Shown here: piece by piece, positions 49,545 through 60,946 of the stretch
How the letters are laid out: every line of letters starts with the position of its first letter
Position numbering within the stretch: the first letter of the stretch is position 1
Origin: Sycon ciliatum
Lineage: Eukaryota; Porifera; Calcarea; Leucosolenida; Sycettidae
Direction: 5' to 3'
Length of the DNA: 64,000 nt
NCBI RefSeq assembly: GCF_964019385.1
Contig: NC_088643.1
Span: forward strand, 460,278 to 524,277
Position numbers and translations under genes: made by a program
Notes under the pieces: generated by a model
Database searches by the model: none
What the model was told of the DNA's origin: nothing
What the model saw: the letters and a program-made list of their open reading frames with translations, nothing else

Positions 49545-50836
49545 GACTCGCGTCTAGTGCAGAACGTCAATTCGCCACGATCAGCAACTTGGAAGGGTCA
49601 AGACTATAATAATAATAACGACAGTGGCCACCAATTACCATACGACTGAGCTAGCTGAGGAACTTAGTTCAGGAAGTCACGTACCACTGGACTTGTTGAT
49701 TATAAACCTTCTATGACTCAATTATGTTATTGTTGTGGAACTACAACAAGAAGACTGGCTGCAGACAGCTAAATAATTTCATGTAGAGTACAGTATCTGT
49801 GAGCTAGCTTATTTTTTTGATTTTGACTGATGAGATCTTTAAATTTACTTCCTCGCTCGTGTGTTTTGAAGTGAACAAGGATTTTGGCATACACATGTAT
49901 GTTACGTCATTGTTAGCCCGCACGTGATTTCTGCCTAAGTCGGGATTCGGGACGGGAGTAGCGCGCGACGGGTGAGCGCGCGCGAGGCCTCGACGGCCAG
50001 CTAGCTAGGGACCGGAGAACGTCTGATCCTTGGCACTGTCCGGGCCACTTGGCTGGGTCAAAAGAAAGACAGGAAGACGAAAATAATAAATGACAAAGCA
50101 GGAAACTTTGGAAAGCTCGTCCAGGCCACCCAGAAAACCTCAGGAACTGCCAGAAACTGGTCCGAGACATGAAGGTTAGTGATAGCTTGGTCAAGCCTGG
50201 TTCGAAAGTCATATCAAGCACACACAGGCGCGCACAGCCGCACACGCCTCACACTGAGTCACAGGCACACACACAGAACATTGTTAGCACGCCGTGTGCC
50301 ACCACTGATGATGCCATGGTCATATGGAGGCTAGCAATGATGTTGTATTGTGGCATGCAAGCAAGGAAGCCTCCTCCGAAGGCGACTGACCTGAGTACCG
50401 AGACCGTCTCGGTCCTATACTGTGATCATCACCCCACATGGTGTACATCTACAGGCTGTAGACAGGTAGATGTACATCATGTGCGGTGATGATCACAGTA
50501 TAGGACATAATTACATTGTCATTGTACACACGCAGGCGACAACTCCGCCATCAGCTCGGAGACTCCAATCACCAGAGTCCGGCCTCACCACTCTACATAT
50601 TGATAGTCAGTGCAAGTGTAGTGTATGCTAGTGCCAGCACTGCCTGCCAGGACTACAGACTCAGTACTGTGTGTGTGTACTACTACTGATGCCAGAGATC
50701 CAGACCAGAGACAGCGAGCGAGCCTTGCCAGTCACCATGGTCACTGAGACTAGAACAGAAAGAGGTACTACTACTAGTACTACTAGTAGTACTACATGTA
50801 GCACCCAACAAACAGTGCAGCGTTGTGAAGAGATTA
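49545..50836. other. Non-coding stretch upstream of UBE2G2
   Basis: Likely UBE2G2 promoter side, then repeats. GC-rich sequence at 49915-50000 and a hairpin at 50412-50506 are visible. No gene recognised. Confidence 0.4.
50412..50506. repeat. Hairpin with ~41-bp arms
   Basis: GTCCTATACTGTGATCATCA, continuing to GTACATCTAC, pairs with its complement across about 13 nt, with one or two mismatches. Confidence 0.85.
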
Positions 50837-51393
50837 GTGAGGTTTTGCATTCCGAAATTCGGCAAAAAGATTCGGCACGCGGGAGCGAGGTCGAAAATGC
50901 ACACGAAGATTCGGCATGTTTGTTCGGAAAAAGCTCACTTTGCCGAAAATATTTTTCGGATGAATTTTCTTGTAGAAGAGCGCTAGCGCGTGATTTATTC
51001 AAAGAGGTTTCTTATCTCGGCATCGCTTCGCCTCCGTCTTTGGCGACATCAGCATCGTCAGCTACCTCTGATTGCTCCCGTCTGAGTCCTCTCCACTGCC
51101 TGTCTACTCTCTTTCGCCTGGACTGGAGTATCCTCACTGTCATCTGTGTGGCTGAAAAGACTATGGCGATACGCATAAAATTTGACTTGGCCATGGAGTT
51201 GGTTTTTCTGAGGTGACTGGGGAGGCAGGTTTGGCCCTCGACTCTTTGGGCGATCAAAGTTCGTTGGAATCAGCAAGAAATGGAGCACGGGACAGGACGT
51301 AACGTCGTTGCTGATGCTGGGGCTCACGAAATGAAAACACATCATTTTCGACTTGCAAAACAAACGTTGGTGCGAAAATTCGGCATTTTGATG
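50837..51393. mobile_element. TIR element (GTGAGGTTTTGC...), copy 1, right end missing
   Basis: The left end GTGAGGTTTTGCATTCCGAA is preceded by TA. The body is nearly identical to 57313-57899 but stops at GCATTTTGATG, so the last 50-60 bp and the right TIR are lost. Confidence 0.85.
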
Positions 51394-52051
51394 GCTTGTG
51401 GCTCAATGTAGCTGAACCATCGGACCTTATTTGTCAGCTTGGATCACGTGATCCATCCAGCTGCCGCGTGCGGCAAACAGCCCAAATAGCGCTAACTCTG
51501 GCCTGCGAGCGTTTGCTATTTTTTGAAAAGTAGCGCGCTCAGACCAGCTCGCTCACTCTTTTCCTCTTCCATTTTTTAGGGCAATTGTTTTGTTTGATAG
51601 ACGAAGCTTAGGGTCTCTTTGGGTTTGCAACCCTTACCCTCCTGGAAAAAATCATAGTTGTGCTAGACTGCGACACTTCAGACCAGGTACTATTAGAGCC
51701 GCTAATGGACGACGAGCTATTTTCCGCTATCCGGAGCTCAAGCATTTGAGCCGCTAAATGGACGAGACTCCTGGGGTAAAGGATGCAGAGAATGAGGAGA
51801 AAACACTCGTATGGAGCAGGGAGTAGGTATTGTACTACTTCCTGGTATGGAGCACTGAGAAGCGGTAAGTCTTAGGGCAATTCTTAGCCAGTAATTACTT
51901 TCTCGCCATAATTATGTTCTCGTTTTTCGTGTCTTCTGTAATGCCAGTACACTAGCAGTACGACTACACTGTAGGCGAGAGTCCATAAGCCAGAGTGTGC
52001 AGCTCTCCATCTATGCAGCATAAACAAATTAATGACAAATTTCCTTTGCCT

Positions 52052-52445
52052 AAGGGCTGGGTTCCACTGCCGCTCCGCCGCACATCATCCACGGCATGAA
52101 ACGTCATCATTACGAGCTGGTCCAGCGAGGCCGCGGCTCATCACCAGCTTTCGCTTCGCTGCTTGATACAAAAAAATGCAAGCCGCGGTCACGGCTTGCA
52201 TTGTTTCCCGCACTTAATTGTTTTATTCGGGGGAATTTTAATTCGTTGCACAGGCCAGAACACGAGGATTTTTTTTGGATTTCACGCGCGCGCAGGCAGG
52301 CTAAATGTCATAAAAAAAACGTCGAGCACGATCGCGGTACCGTGAAGTGAATGGCGAGTGTCACTGGAACCGCGCCGCTCTGCTGCATGCAGCCAAGTAC
52401 CGTGGAGCAGCGGAGCTGCGGAGCCGCAGTGGAACCCGGCCCTAA
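52052..52445. mobile_element. MITE (GGGCTGGGTTCCACTGC...)
   Basis: GGGCTGGGTTCCACTGCCGC at the left is mirrored by GCCGCAGTGGAACCCGGCCC at the right. The ends are GC-rich and the 394-bp interior is A/T-richer and non-coding. Confidence 0.8.
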
Positions 52446-53631
52446 CCAAACTTATAGCAATTTGAAAATGTTTGACAATTTTTCATAAAAAAACTTGACA
52501 ACATTGTTCTTCTGTAGAGTGCCGCTGGCAACTCCATCGATGAACTCCATCAATGAGCGCAGGGATAAAGTTTAGAAACCCTTCGAGCGAGAACGTGTTT
52601 TCAAAAAGGAAGCACAAATATGCCGCGTAACTTCCCCTCTAGTACTGTATGGCCCCATCAAAGCCACTCGCTGACTACTTACCAGTAAAATGGGGTTGGA
52701 CGGTTGTCAGATTAGCTGACATGTTTTCTGCCAACACAACCATAAGCAGTTGTCAACTCTCAAGACTAAAAGAGCTTGCGAAGAAAGTGAGAAACCTTGG
52801 CTATGAAAGCACATGAAGCGTCAGAACATAATCGAGCAAACTTGGACCTAGATTACCAGTGTCTGCTCCAGAGCCGGGTCAGTGGCCCTGTTTGTGAGTA
52901 CTTGGACCTTTTGGAAAAAGAACACTGGGTTACCTGCGACCCGGTCGGAAGTCCTGTCGAGTACTATACTTTTTTATACCGTTCGAGGGTATACCGCCAC
53001 TGACAGGCTGCATACGCGTGCGGCCAGAGTGCCCAGTGCGAGTACGTTCATACATGTACATGTACAATCATGTACATCAGGAAGTCGAAAGTAAGTTTAC
53101 GACTCCCTGACACACAGTAGCCGCACTTGAACGCATCTGGCTCTGGCCCAGTGTTGCAGGAATTGTGCCAGGTAGACGTGTACCCGGTTTGTGTTAAATC
53201 TTAGAGCAGGTACTGCATACCCTATCATATCTGTGTACATGGGTAGACAGAGTCAGTGTTGTTGCGTCCCACTCAGCACCCTTCTGGTTCATTTCGGCAC
53301 CAGCACTCTTTGCGTATGCAGAGTTGAGTAGAGTGCAAGTTCGGACCACAAGTACACTGCAGCGGCTAGTAGCAAACCTAACCTGTGCCGTGATGCCCGG
53401 CACGTGTGTGCATCTACTTCATCCCTGAGTAACACACCTGGTATATTGTGCACAATAGGGCACAGTAAATAATCAGCATGCATCGCAGTTTTCTGCAACA
53501 TATTCCTGAAGTCACTTTACACCTCAGAAGAATTGCGTCGCTGACTGTAATTCGATACCGGTTTAGTTTCTCTCTGGGTCATTATCAATCATAGAAAACC
53601 CGTCATACAATAGGTTCAAGCTAAAGTACCG

Positions 53632-53720
53632 TATCACCATGGTAATTCCTGGAAATTCGGTGTGTTTTCTGCCTTTTGTTAAACAAGCAGCAATGTGCAA
53701 CAGAAATTACCATGGTGATA
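53632..53720. repeat. Inverted repeat (TATCACCATGGTAATT)
   Basis: TATCACCATGGTAATT at the left and AATTACCATGGTGATA at the right are exact complements. Confidence 0.8.
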
Positions 53721-54098
53721 CAGTAGATTACCGTGTGAAGCGGTGTGAGATGCAGCAAAGGTGAGCTTGTTACTGTGAGTCTATGCCCTAAACAATAAAC
53801 TTTGCCGTGGGATGATTATCCTTGGGCTGCACACTCTGCACACTTATTGCTAGGTATATCATTGGTCTTGTTCGAATCGTCCATTACGTTTGCAGCTGTT
53901 CAAACTTGTTTTGTTGTTTATTATTTTATTGATTTATTTATTCTACTTGCCTTTCCTATCTTCTTGTGTTTAGCATTAGGCGATTTGATCGCAGGACAAG
54001 AGAGGAGCTGATGGACGATCTCTCCAGTGTCCCTCTTGGTTCGGAGCAGCGCCGAGTGCTGACGTTGGGACTTGGGTAAGGATGAGTGTTCCCTCATG

Positions 54099-54277
54099 TT
54101 TACAAGTTATCCGTTTTGTCCAACACTAACGGTTATATGCAGAATACTGCTGAGTCAAAAATGTGCAACAATTAGCACAAAAACTGACTGATGAGATCAT
54201 GACATTCAACGACCTGATGCTTAGCTGCATCACGTTTACATCCGTTAGTGTTGGACAAAACGGATAACTCGTAAACT
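54099..54277. mobile_element. Foldback/TIR element
   Basis: GTTATCCGTTTTGTCCAACA, continuing to CTAACGG, near the left is mirrored by CCGTTAGTGTTGGACAAAAC at the right, with arms of about 38 bp. Confidence 0.7.
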
Positions 54278-55199
54278 GATGGTCCTCTTTTTCAATTTTA
54301 ATCCTTGGCTCTCCATCCGAGTTCCCTCGTGTGTGTAGCTATTATTATTTTTTTGGTGACAGTCAATTTTTTCTTCAGACTTTTCCCGTTTGTGTCTTTC
54401 CCTCAAACTAGTCAATATTTTTATTTACTTATTTTTTTGCCCAGGGTCTACATTCTACCTTTATTTTACTTAGACTAGGGTTAGCTGTCCGTTTACTAGT
54501 ACTCATCCACACATATGTGCACATAGGGTCTACACAGAACTCTATCAGTAGATATTTTTGTATAGGAGGTTGTCTATCCACCGAGATAGCACTATATACT
54601 CCCATTCTGTGTGTTCTCTGGTAGCTATGTCCCTTGGAGACTATACGGTGCCAGTGTGGTGACCGAGATCAGGCGTGTCTGCACTGGCATCGTCAACTTT
54701 GCCTACTGCTACGTGCTCCCCAGTGCTCCATCTGTGTCCTGTAATTTGTTTGGGGAGGGGGGGGGGGGGGCAATACCGGTACTTCAGGTGCAGGGGGCAA
54801 GGGGGGAATGGGGTGGGGGGACATGCCCCCAATGAACCTCTCCAGGCGTTGTTCTGGAGTAGACTAACCATAGGCGGAGTGTACACATGCAGCACATAGT
54901 TTGGGAGCTAGAACGCAATCGGACTCAGGCATATTCAAAGGCAGTCTATTGTGATAGTAGTCCTGGACTGATCTCACTATGATGATATAGGTCGTGCCCA
55001 GCATCACAATGCCAAACATTATAAATGACTGTTTTTTTTTTGCCTGAGGGGCTAGATGAGCATGCGGCTAGACTGCCGATGGCAACCAACAGGCTCAAGG
55101 CTGTGTTGAGACTTCGTGTGAGCGACCCGAGTCAATTGTTTACTCACCATGACTAGGCATCGCATTGAGCATCGTATGCCCACTAATATAATATATTAT

Positions 55200-56150
55200 G
55201 TCACTGTTCTTAGTCGCACCGGGGGCGCATGCCCGTTTTCAGGAGACTTCTCAAAACACATAAGCCCTGGGTCCTGAAGGTTAGGCCTATTGTTAATCTA
55301 AATAGTCCTGGCTACTATCCCGCTGAGTTCACTGACTTTCTACTGAACCCGTATGTATGTGAGGAAAGTACTGTTCTGACCTCAACTGCGGATTTCATCA
55401 ACTTGGTAGAAGGTTTGCCTGTGCGGGACGATCATTTATAATTGAGCATAGATGTGACCAGCCTTTACTACACCAACATCCCCAACGAGCTCGGTTGTCG
55501 TGGTATATCACACACAGGTGTACAAGGTGGATGCCCCTCGCCCTTCGTACATGGTTATTAACAGCAGTGACTTCCTTGATGTCAGTCATTCGGAAGAAAA
55601 ATGAGTTCGTGTATGGTAACGATGTGTTTCGGCAGATCCAAGGGACTGCCATGGGTTCGCCTGCAGCAGTGGTCTATGCCGACATTGTTATGCTGTATTT
55701 GGAGAAGCAGTACGTTTTGCCGATCTTAGAGGGGGAGGGTTTAGAGGTTCAGGTTTATAGACGCTTTATCATTGCATGGTTGCGAAGGTCAAGCTCAGCG
55801 CACTTTAGATAGGATTAATAAGTGTTCGGCCCTCAAGTTTTCTCATGAACTGGCACATGATGGCATTGATTTCCTGGACACCACAGTTTTCCGTAGTAAG
55901 GGATACATGGCGGTGAAGCCTCATTTCAAGTTCGCCAATCGTTTCCTGTATCTGCTTGTCGGTAGTAACCACCCCTGTAGTATGGGCAAAGGTGTGTTCA
56001 CTGGGGAGTTGATCCGTATCCGTCGGTCTTCGACCCTTGACCACCACTACGAAGCTGCTGCCGAGCGGCCGAAGCAGGCTTTCCGGGCCCGTGTATACAA
56101 GCGCCCCATCTTTCATCTTTCAGACCCGTACACTAGGAATGGATGCGCAG
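55200..56150 (+). pseudogene. Degraded Penelope-like reverse transcriptase
   Basis: Pieces of one RT lie in successive broken frames. First comes FRRLLKTHKPW with VRPIVNLNSPGYYPAEF (55229-55441), then SIDVTSLYYTNIPNE after a stop, then FRQIQGTAMGSPAAVVYADI with MLYLEKQY (55620-55715). Then, shifted again, come FSHELAHDGIDFLDTTVF and FLYLLVGSNHPCSMGKGVF with GELIRIRRSS (55830-56030). The KTHKP..RPIV, D[VI]xSLYxNIP, GTAMGSP and FLDTTV..HP order matches Penelope-like elements. No GIY-YIG nuclease was found, nor the catalytic YxDD. Stops and shifts make it inactive. Confidence 0.65.
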
Positions 56151-56197
56151 GGAAGGTATGTTGGTCAAATTGGCATGGGTTTGGGTTTTTTCTGTAG

Positions 56198-57116
56198 TTG
56201 TATACAGTGCTCCTCATTGTATTTACCTGGGCCCGGCCTGCTGTCCTTCGCCCGTTGGTCTTGAGGTCCAGGTGTAATACCCCTACCATACAGTCCGGTG
56301 GCCAGCGCGGTTGTTGTTACACGGTGGAACATCGGCAAGAGGTTGCTTGCTCGTTTGCCTCATGCTCAGTGTCCTCAGGGAGTTAGTATTTTCCTCCTGT
56401 TTGGATTTTGCAGTGACTATGGTGTCGGTAATTGAGTTTTTGTTCTGTATGCTTTTCTGTGGTGTGTGGCTGTTGTTCACACATCTTTATTTGACTTGCT
56501 TCCTGGTGTGGTGTACCTTTTTGTTTTATATTGGTGTTGGTCTGGCTGTAGAGTTCTAGCATCCGTAGCTGCCTCAGGGGGTGCCACTTCTCCCATCAGC
56601 GTCGACTAGTCCGCCGGTACGTGGTGCTATATTACGTTTAGTTGTCTGTTCCATCCTGTACGGGCTGTGTCCTGCTGACCACACAGTCTGGGTCTCCATA
56701 CTTTGCATGTTCTCATCGTGTGTAGTGTTCACACGTACATATATGGACTGTCACACCCATATGTTGTACATGTGGCTGCACGTGTTGTCTCTTTGTCGTA
56801 CCTGCTGCTGTATTTGTGTTTCTATGATGCTGACCCGTACATGCTGCTGCGCTGCTTTGTTGTATTGGTGACACGTGCACCTTTTTGTGCTGATATGATA
56901 TCGAGTACGCCACTTTTTGTGCTGATGAGGGCACCACCTTCCGATATCATGTTTCCTTTCGCCATGTCAGTTGTCAGTTCTCCCGTCGTCTCCTGAAGTG
57001 TAGTAATGAATAGCTCTCTCTCTAGCTCTAGAGAAAAACCACTTGACTAGTCCGTTTGATGTGTGGCGTGGCGAGGGTATAGTAGAGGCAGCTCGTTCTC
57101 CAACCGAGACGACATT
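56198..57116. other. Non-coding stretch after the Penelope-like relic
   Basis: T/G-rich sequence with no recognised domain. It may be untranslated or decayed retroelement sequence. Confidence 0.35.
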
Positions 57117-57178
57117 TGGCGCCCAACGTGGGGCTCAAACCCACGACCCTGAGATTAAGAGTTTCATGCTCTACCGAC
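57117..57178 (-). pseudogene. 5'-truncated tRNA-Lys(CTT) copy with templated CCA
   Basis: Read on the minus strand it begins in the D loop (GTCGGTAGAGC), continues with an anticodon arm whose loop carries CTT (ACTCTTAATC), then the T arm GTGGGTTTGAGCCCCAC, and ends TTGGGCGCCA. The first part of the tRNA (acceptor strand and D stem) is absent. CCA, normally added after transcription, is present in the DNA, so this looks like a reverse-transcribed tRNA fragment and not a gene. Confidence 0.8.
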
Positions 57179-57312
57179 ACATATATGCACGCGGCACCGT
57201 TTGTGCTCCTATCCATTTACATATGCTGTTTTCCACACCTGTGCTGACAGTCGGTACGCACCGACTCTGTACGCATGCACGCACACCATTACATTCTGTT
57301 GGCATCATATTA

Positions 57313-57899
57313 GTGAGGTTTTGCATTCCAAAATTCGGCAAAAGATTCGGCACGCGGGAGCGAGGTCGAAAATGCACACGAAGATGCGGCATGTTTGTTC
57401 GGAAAAAGCTCACTTTGCCGAACATATTTTTCGGATGAATTTTCTTGTGGAAGAGCGCTAGCGCGTGATTTATTCAAAGAGGTTTCTTATCTTGGCATGG
57501 CTTCGCAGGCGTCTTTGACGACATCAGCATCGTCAGCTACCTCTGATTGCTCCTCTCCACTGCCTGTCTACTCTCTTTCGCCTGGAGTGTCCTCACCGTC
57601 ATCTGTGTGGCTGAAAAGACTATGGCGATACCCATAAAATTTGACTTGGCCATGGAGTTGGTTTTTCTGAGGCGACTGAGGAGGCAGGTTTGGCCCTCGA
57701 CTCTTTGGGCGCGATCAAAGTTTGTCGGAATCAGCAAGAAAAGGAGCACGGGACAGGACATTGCTGATGCTGGGGCTCACGAAATCGAAACACATCATTT
57801 TCGACTTGCAAAACAAACGTCGGTGCGAAAATTCGACATTTTGATGTTCGACAAATTACCAAAGAACGCCAAGCCGAAATTCGGAATGCAAAACCTCAC
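57313..57899. mobile_element. TIR element (GTGAGGTTTTGC...), copy 2, complete
   Basis: The left end GTGAGGTTTTGCATTCC and the right end GGAATGCAAAACCTCAC are complementary, and TIRs continue inward (GAAATTCGGC). TA is present on both sides (57311-57312 and 57900-57901). The 587-bp interior has no transposase. Confidence 0.88.
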
Positions 57900-57998
57900 T
57901 ATTGCGGAGCTTTCCGGAGCTCCGAGTTAGTTGTTGTTTGGAATACAGCAAGAGAACAACATTACATTGGCGCTGCGAGCAAACGCCTGATCCTCGCC

Positions 57999-58773
57999 AT
58001 GTCCCTACTGTCACTACCGCCTCCGGAGCCATTCCCGATCTACAGCAGTCTCTACGATGCTGCTGCCCATTTTCCTGCCTGGGAACGGTGTTTCCAACTC
58101 TATGTCGCAGCAGCCGGCATCTCGGATGACACTCGCCAGAGAGACACTTTCCAGTATGTGGCCGGCAAGGACATCCAGCAGCTCGTCCCTACGTTAGCCA
58201 ACACTGGCAACGATCTCGACGGCCTCATAACCGCCGCCGCCGACTACTTTCAGTCGAAGCAGAGCCCCAGCATGGCCCGCTTCCACTTCCGGCAGGTCAC
58301 CCAGCAGCCTGGCGAAACATTAGACACGTTTTATACTCGTTTGCTGGCATCGGCAACGACCTGCAGCTTCGCCGACGATGCCCAGAAGAACGTGGCTCTC
58401 TGTGATCAAATTGTGGCAGGATGCACGTCCGATCCACTCCGCAGAAAACTGCTGGAGACTGGGTCCCTTGATCTCGCCAAGGCGCTCAAGGCCGCCAGAG
58501 CATTTGAAGCGTCAGTGGAACAGACGACGGCGTTCCGGCGCACACAAGACTCGATCAATGCCCTCCGTCATCAGCCACCATTCTACAAAAGGACACAGCC
58601 GCCTCCTGCTACTGTTTCAACTCCGTCGCGTCGACCGATGCAGTCTTCGCCACATCCAGCTGCAAACTCGTACCACCAGCCACCTGCCCCAGTCGCCACT
58701 CGCGCTCCAGGCCGGCGGGAATCCAGCACATTGCTCTGCTACCGCTGTGGAGAGCCAGGCCACCCTGAGTCAC
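57999..58773 (+). pseudogene. Gypsy gag, fused to RT by an internal deletion
   Basis: The frame starts MSLLSLPPPEPFPIYSSLYD, runs through a gag-like helical domain (HFRQVTQQPGETLDTFYTRL) and a Pro/Ser-rich linker, and reaches a CYRCGEPGH zinc knuckle. The knuckle's final Cys is missing. The next residues in the same frame (about 58790 onward) are RT sequence (CKRLPMGVSSASEI), so the knuckle end, protease and N-terminal RT have been deleted. Confidence 0.75.
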
Positions 58774-58789
58774 GTCGCTACGCAGTTTT

Positions 58790-59240
58790 GTACTGTAAAC
58801 GTCTGCCCATGGGCGTATCGTCCGCATCCGAGATCCTACAGCGCACACTGGACGCCATGGCTCGCTGGCCTCGACGGTGTGAAGAACGTCCACGACAACA
58901 TCTTCAACTTTGGTAAGAGCGTCGAAGAGCACAACCGACGACTCGCCGCCTGCCTCCAGCGGCTCCAAGATCACAACGTTACACTCAACCGAGCCAAATG
59001 TCACAAATGTCACATCCTCAAGCCTCGGCTCAAGTTCATGGCTAGCGTCTACTCCGACAAGGGCATCCGCGCCTCTCCCAGCCACCAGCAGTCTGTGGCT
59101 ACATTCTCTACGCCATCTTGCGTCAGCGACATACAGAGTTTCCTGGGTCTCACCAACTTCCTCCGCCGTTACATTTGTAACATGGCCGATCTCACCACGC
59201 CACTCCCTGCTCTCACTAAGAAAGGTACTGTTTGGCGTTG
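58790..59240 (+). pseudogene. Gypsy reverse transcriptase remnant
   Basis: KRLPMGVSSASEILQRTLD is in the gag frame. After a shift near 58860 come GVKNVHDNIFNFGKSVEEHN, then CHILKPRLKFMASVYSDKGI and SFLGLTNFLRRYI. The catalytic aspartate pair expected after the hydrophobic residue reads HDN, so an active-site residue is changed. A TGA interrupts at 59239. Confidence 0.7.
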
Positions 59241-59700
59241 AACTGATGTTGAGCAGCAATCATTTGATGCACTGAAGAAGGCCATCGCCGAAGACTGCAT
59301 GCTGCAATACTTTGACCGCAACACATCACTGTATGTCGACGCACCGGCCTCGGCGCAATCCTGTGTCCACGCCAAGACAACGGCCACGATGCACCTGTAG
59401 CATTCGCCAGCCGTGCACTCTCCGGCGTCGAGCAGCAATATTCTCAAACTGAACGGGAAGCATTGGGTGTCAAGTTTGGCTGCCTTCGCTTTCACCACGA
59501 CTTGACAAGGTGATCCACAGTTCACCGTTGTCACCGACCACAAGCCGCTCCTGCAACTCAAGGCCGTCGGATCGAGACCTCCACCATGAATTGAGCGCAT
59601 GGTCCGCCGCCTGCAGGATCTCAGCTTCCAGCTCCAGTACAAGCCTGGCCCAGAAAACCCGGCCGACGTCGTCAGTCGCAATCCGCAGCCTCATCCCGAC
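59241..59700 (+). pseudogene. Gypsy RNase H remnant with several stops and shifts
   Basis: Fragments in different frames include SLYVDAPAS, QFTVVTDHKPLLQLKAV and RRLQDLSFQLQYKPG with ENPADVVSR. FTVVTDHKPL and KPGxxNxADxxSR are the classical RNase H tail motifs. In-frame stops occur near 59398 and 59592. Confidence 0.7.
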
Positions 59701-60946
59701 TTGCCAAACATCGGCGCACAGGAAGACACTGCGTACATACATGCCCTAGCTACAGCAGCTAAGCCGAATGCGTTGGCTCTGAAGGAGATTGCGGACGCCA
59801 CCACCGCAGACACCACACTGCAAGCCATCCTTTCCTCTCTGCAATCTGGCCGCTGGGATTCCAGCCACACCACGGTCCGCCCGTACTTTGCCCTCCGCCA
59901 TGAACTGTCTGAGAGTGACGGTCTACTACTCCGCAACGACCGTCTCGTCATTCCCACGGCCCTCCAACGGCTTACCCTGCAGCTTACACATGCGGGCCAC
60001 CAAGATATTGTCCGCACCAAGCAACGGCTCAACAGCAATGTTGGGTGGCCCAACATGGCTACTGAAGCCGAAGCACTCTGCCGGCAATGTATTCCGTGCC
60101 AAGCAACTCTCTCAACGACACCGCTACGTCCGGGAGTCCGTGCCCACACCACCGTCCACCAAGCCGTGGCAACGAGTCTTCGTCGATTTGTATGGACCCA
60201 TGCCAAACGGTCAGCACCTGCTTGCCACTATCGACCAGTAGACTCGCTACCCGGTCATCAACGTGTTCAGCACGACACCCACTACGGCCGGTGTTGTAGC
60301 TCTGCGCTCTACATTATCCATGTTCGGCTTGCCCGAAGAGCTAGTCTCGGACAACAGTCCTCAGTTCCGTTCTTCGGCTTTTGCTGATTTCCTCGCGCAA
60401 CACGCTATCCAGCACCGCCACACCCCTCCTTTGTGGCCACAAGCAAACGGAGCAGTCGAGTGCCTCAACCGTACCATTGGCAAAGTTCTGCGAACTGCCA
60501 AACTAGCTGGCGAAGACATCAATGTTGCATTTGACCAATGGCTCCTAGCGTACCGCACCACGCCACACCCTGCCACTCACGAGGCACCGGCAACACTCAT
60601 GTTTGGTCGCCCCATCCGCGACAGCATACCCTGCATTACGGCAGCCGCACCAGACTTGCCTTCAGCTGCCCACCGTGACCAGCAATTCCGCCAATCCCAG
60701 TGCGACGCTGCCAATGCCACCCGCCGGTCAAACGCCCCCATCCTCACTCCTGGTCAGCGCAATGAGCAGGCACACAAGCTCTCACCACAGTGGGATCCCA
60801 ACCCCTGGACCGTGGACCAGATCTCTGGGTCTACGGTGACGATCTCCAACTCAGCAACTGGCCAAAGATCGACTCGCCATAATTATGTCGTTCGTCAAGC
60901 CCGTAATTGTTGTCACACAGACAGCCCATCACCCACTACCAGCTGA
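59701..60946 (+). pseudogene. Gypsy integrase remnant
   Basis: The zinc-binding HHCC part is recognisable (LTHAGHQDIVRTKQRL, then GWPNMATEAEALCRQCIPCQ). After a frame change come VFVDLYGPMPNG and, past a TAG at 60239, VSDNSPQFRSSAFADF and ANGAVECLNRTIGK. The catalytic D, D and E are visible in separate frames. A C-terminal domain with WTVDQISGSTVTI runs to TGA at 60946. Frame breaks make it inactive. Confidence 0.75.

Larger units (their letters stand above)
51394..55200. other. Non-coding stretch with several inverted repeats
   Basis: No host gene recognised. It contains a TIR element (52052-52445), two hairpins (53632-53720 and 54099-54277) and G-runs near 54760. Confidence 0.45.
57940..60946 (+). 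mobile_element. Decayed Ty3/Gypsy-type LTR retrotransposon (internal region)
   Basis: Order is gag, partial RT, RNase H, integrase, on one strand. A possible primer-binding site (TGGCGCTGCGAGC, about 57974) precedes gag. No LTR pair was identified. A roughly 60-bp direct repeat (ACAACAAAATCACATGCAAG) lies at about 60970-61030 and 61785-61845 on the 3' side. Confidence 0.75.

Noticed and set aside
50671-51216. 181-residue frame spanning 50671-51216
   Set aside because: Much of it is the TIR element at 50837-51393. The related copy at 57313-57899 does not preserve one comparable frame, and no domain is recognised.
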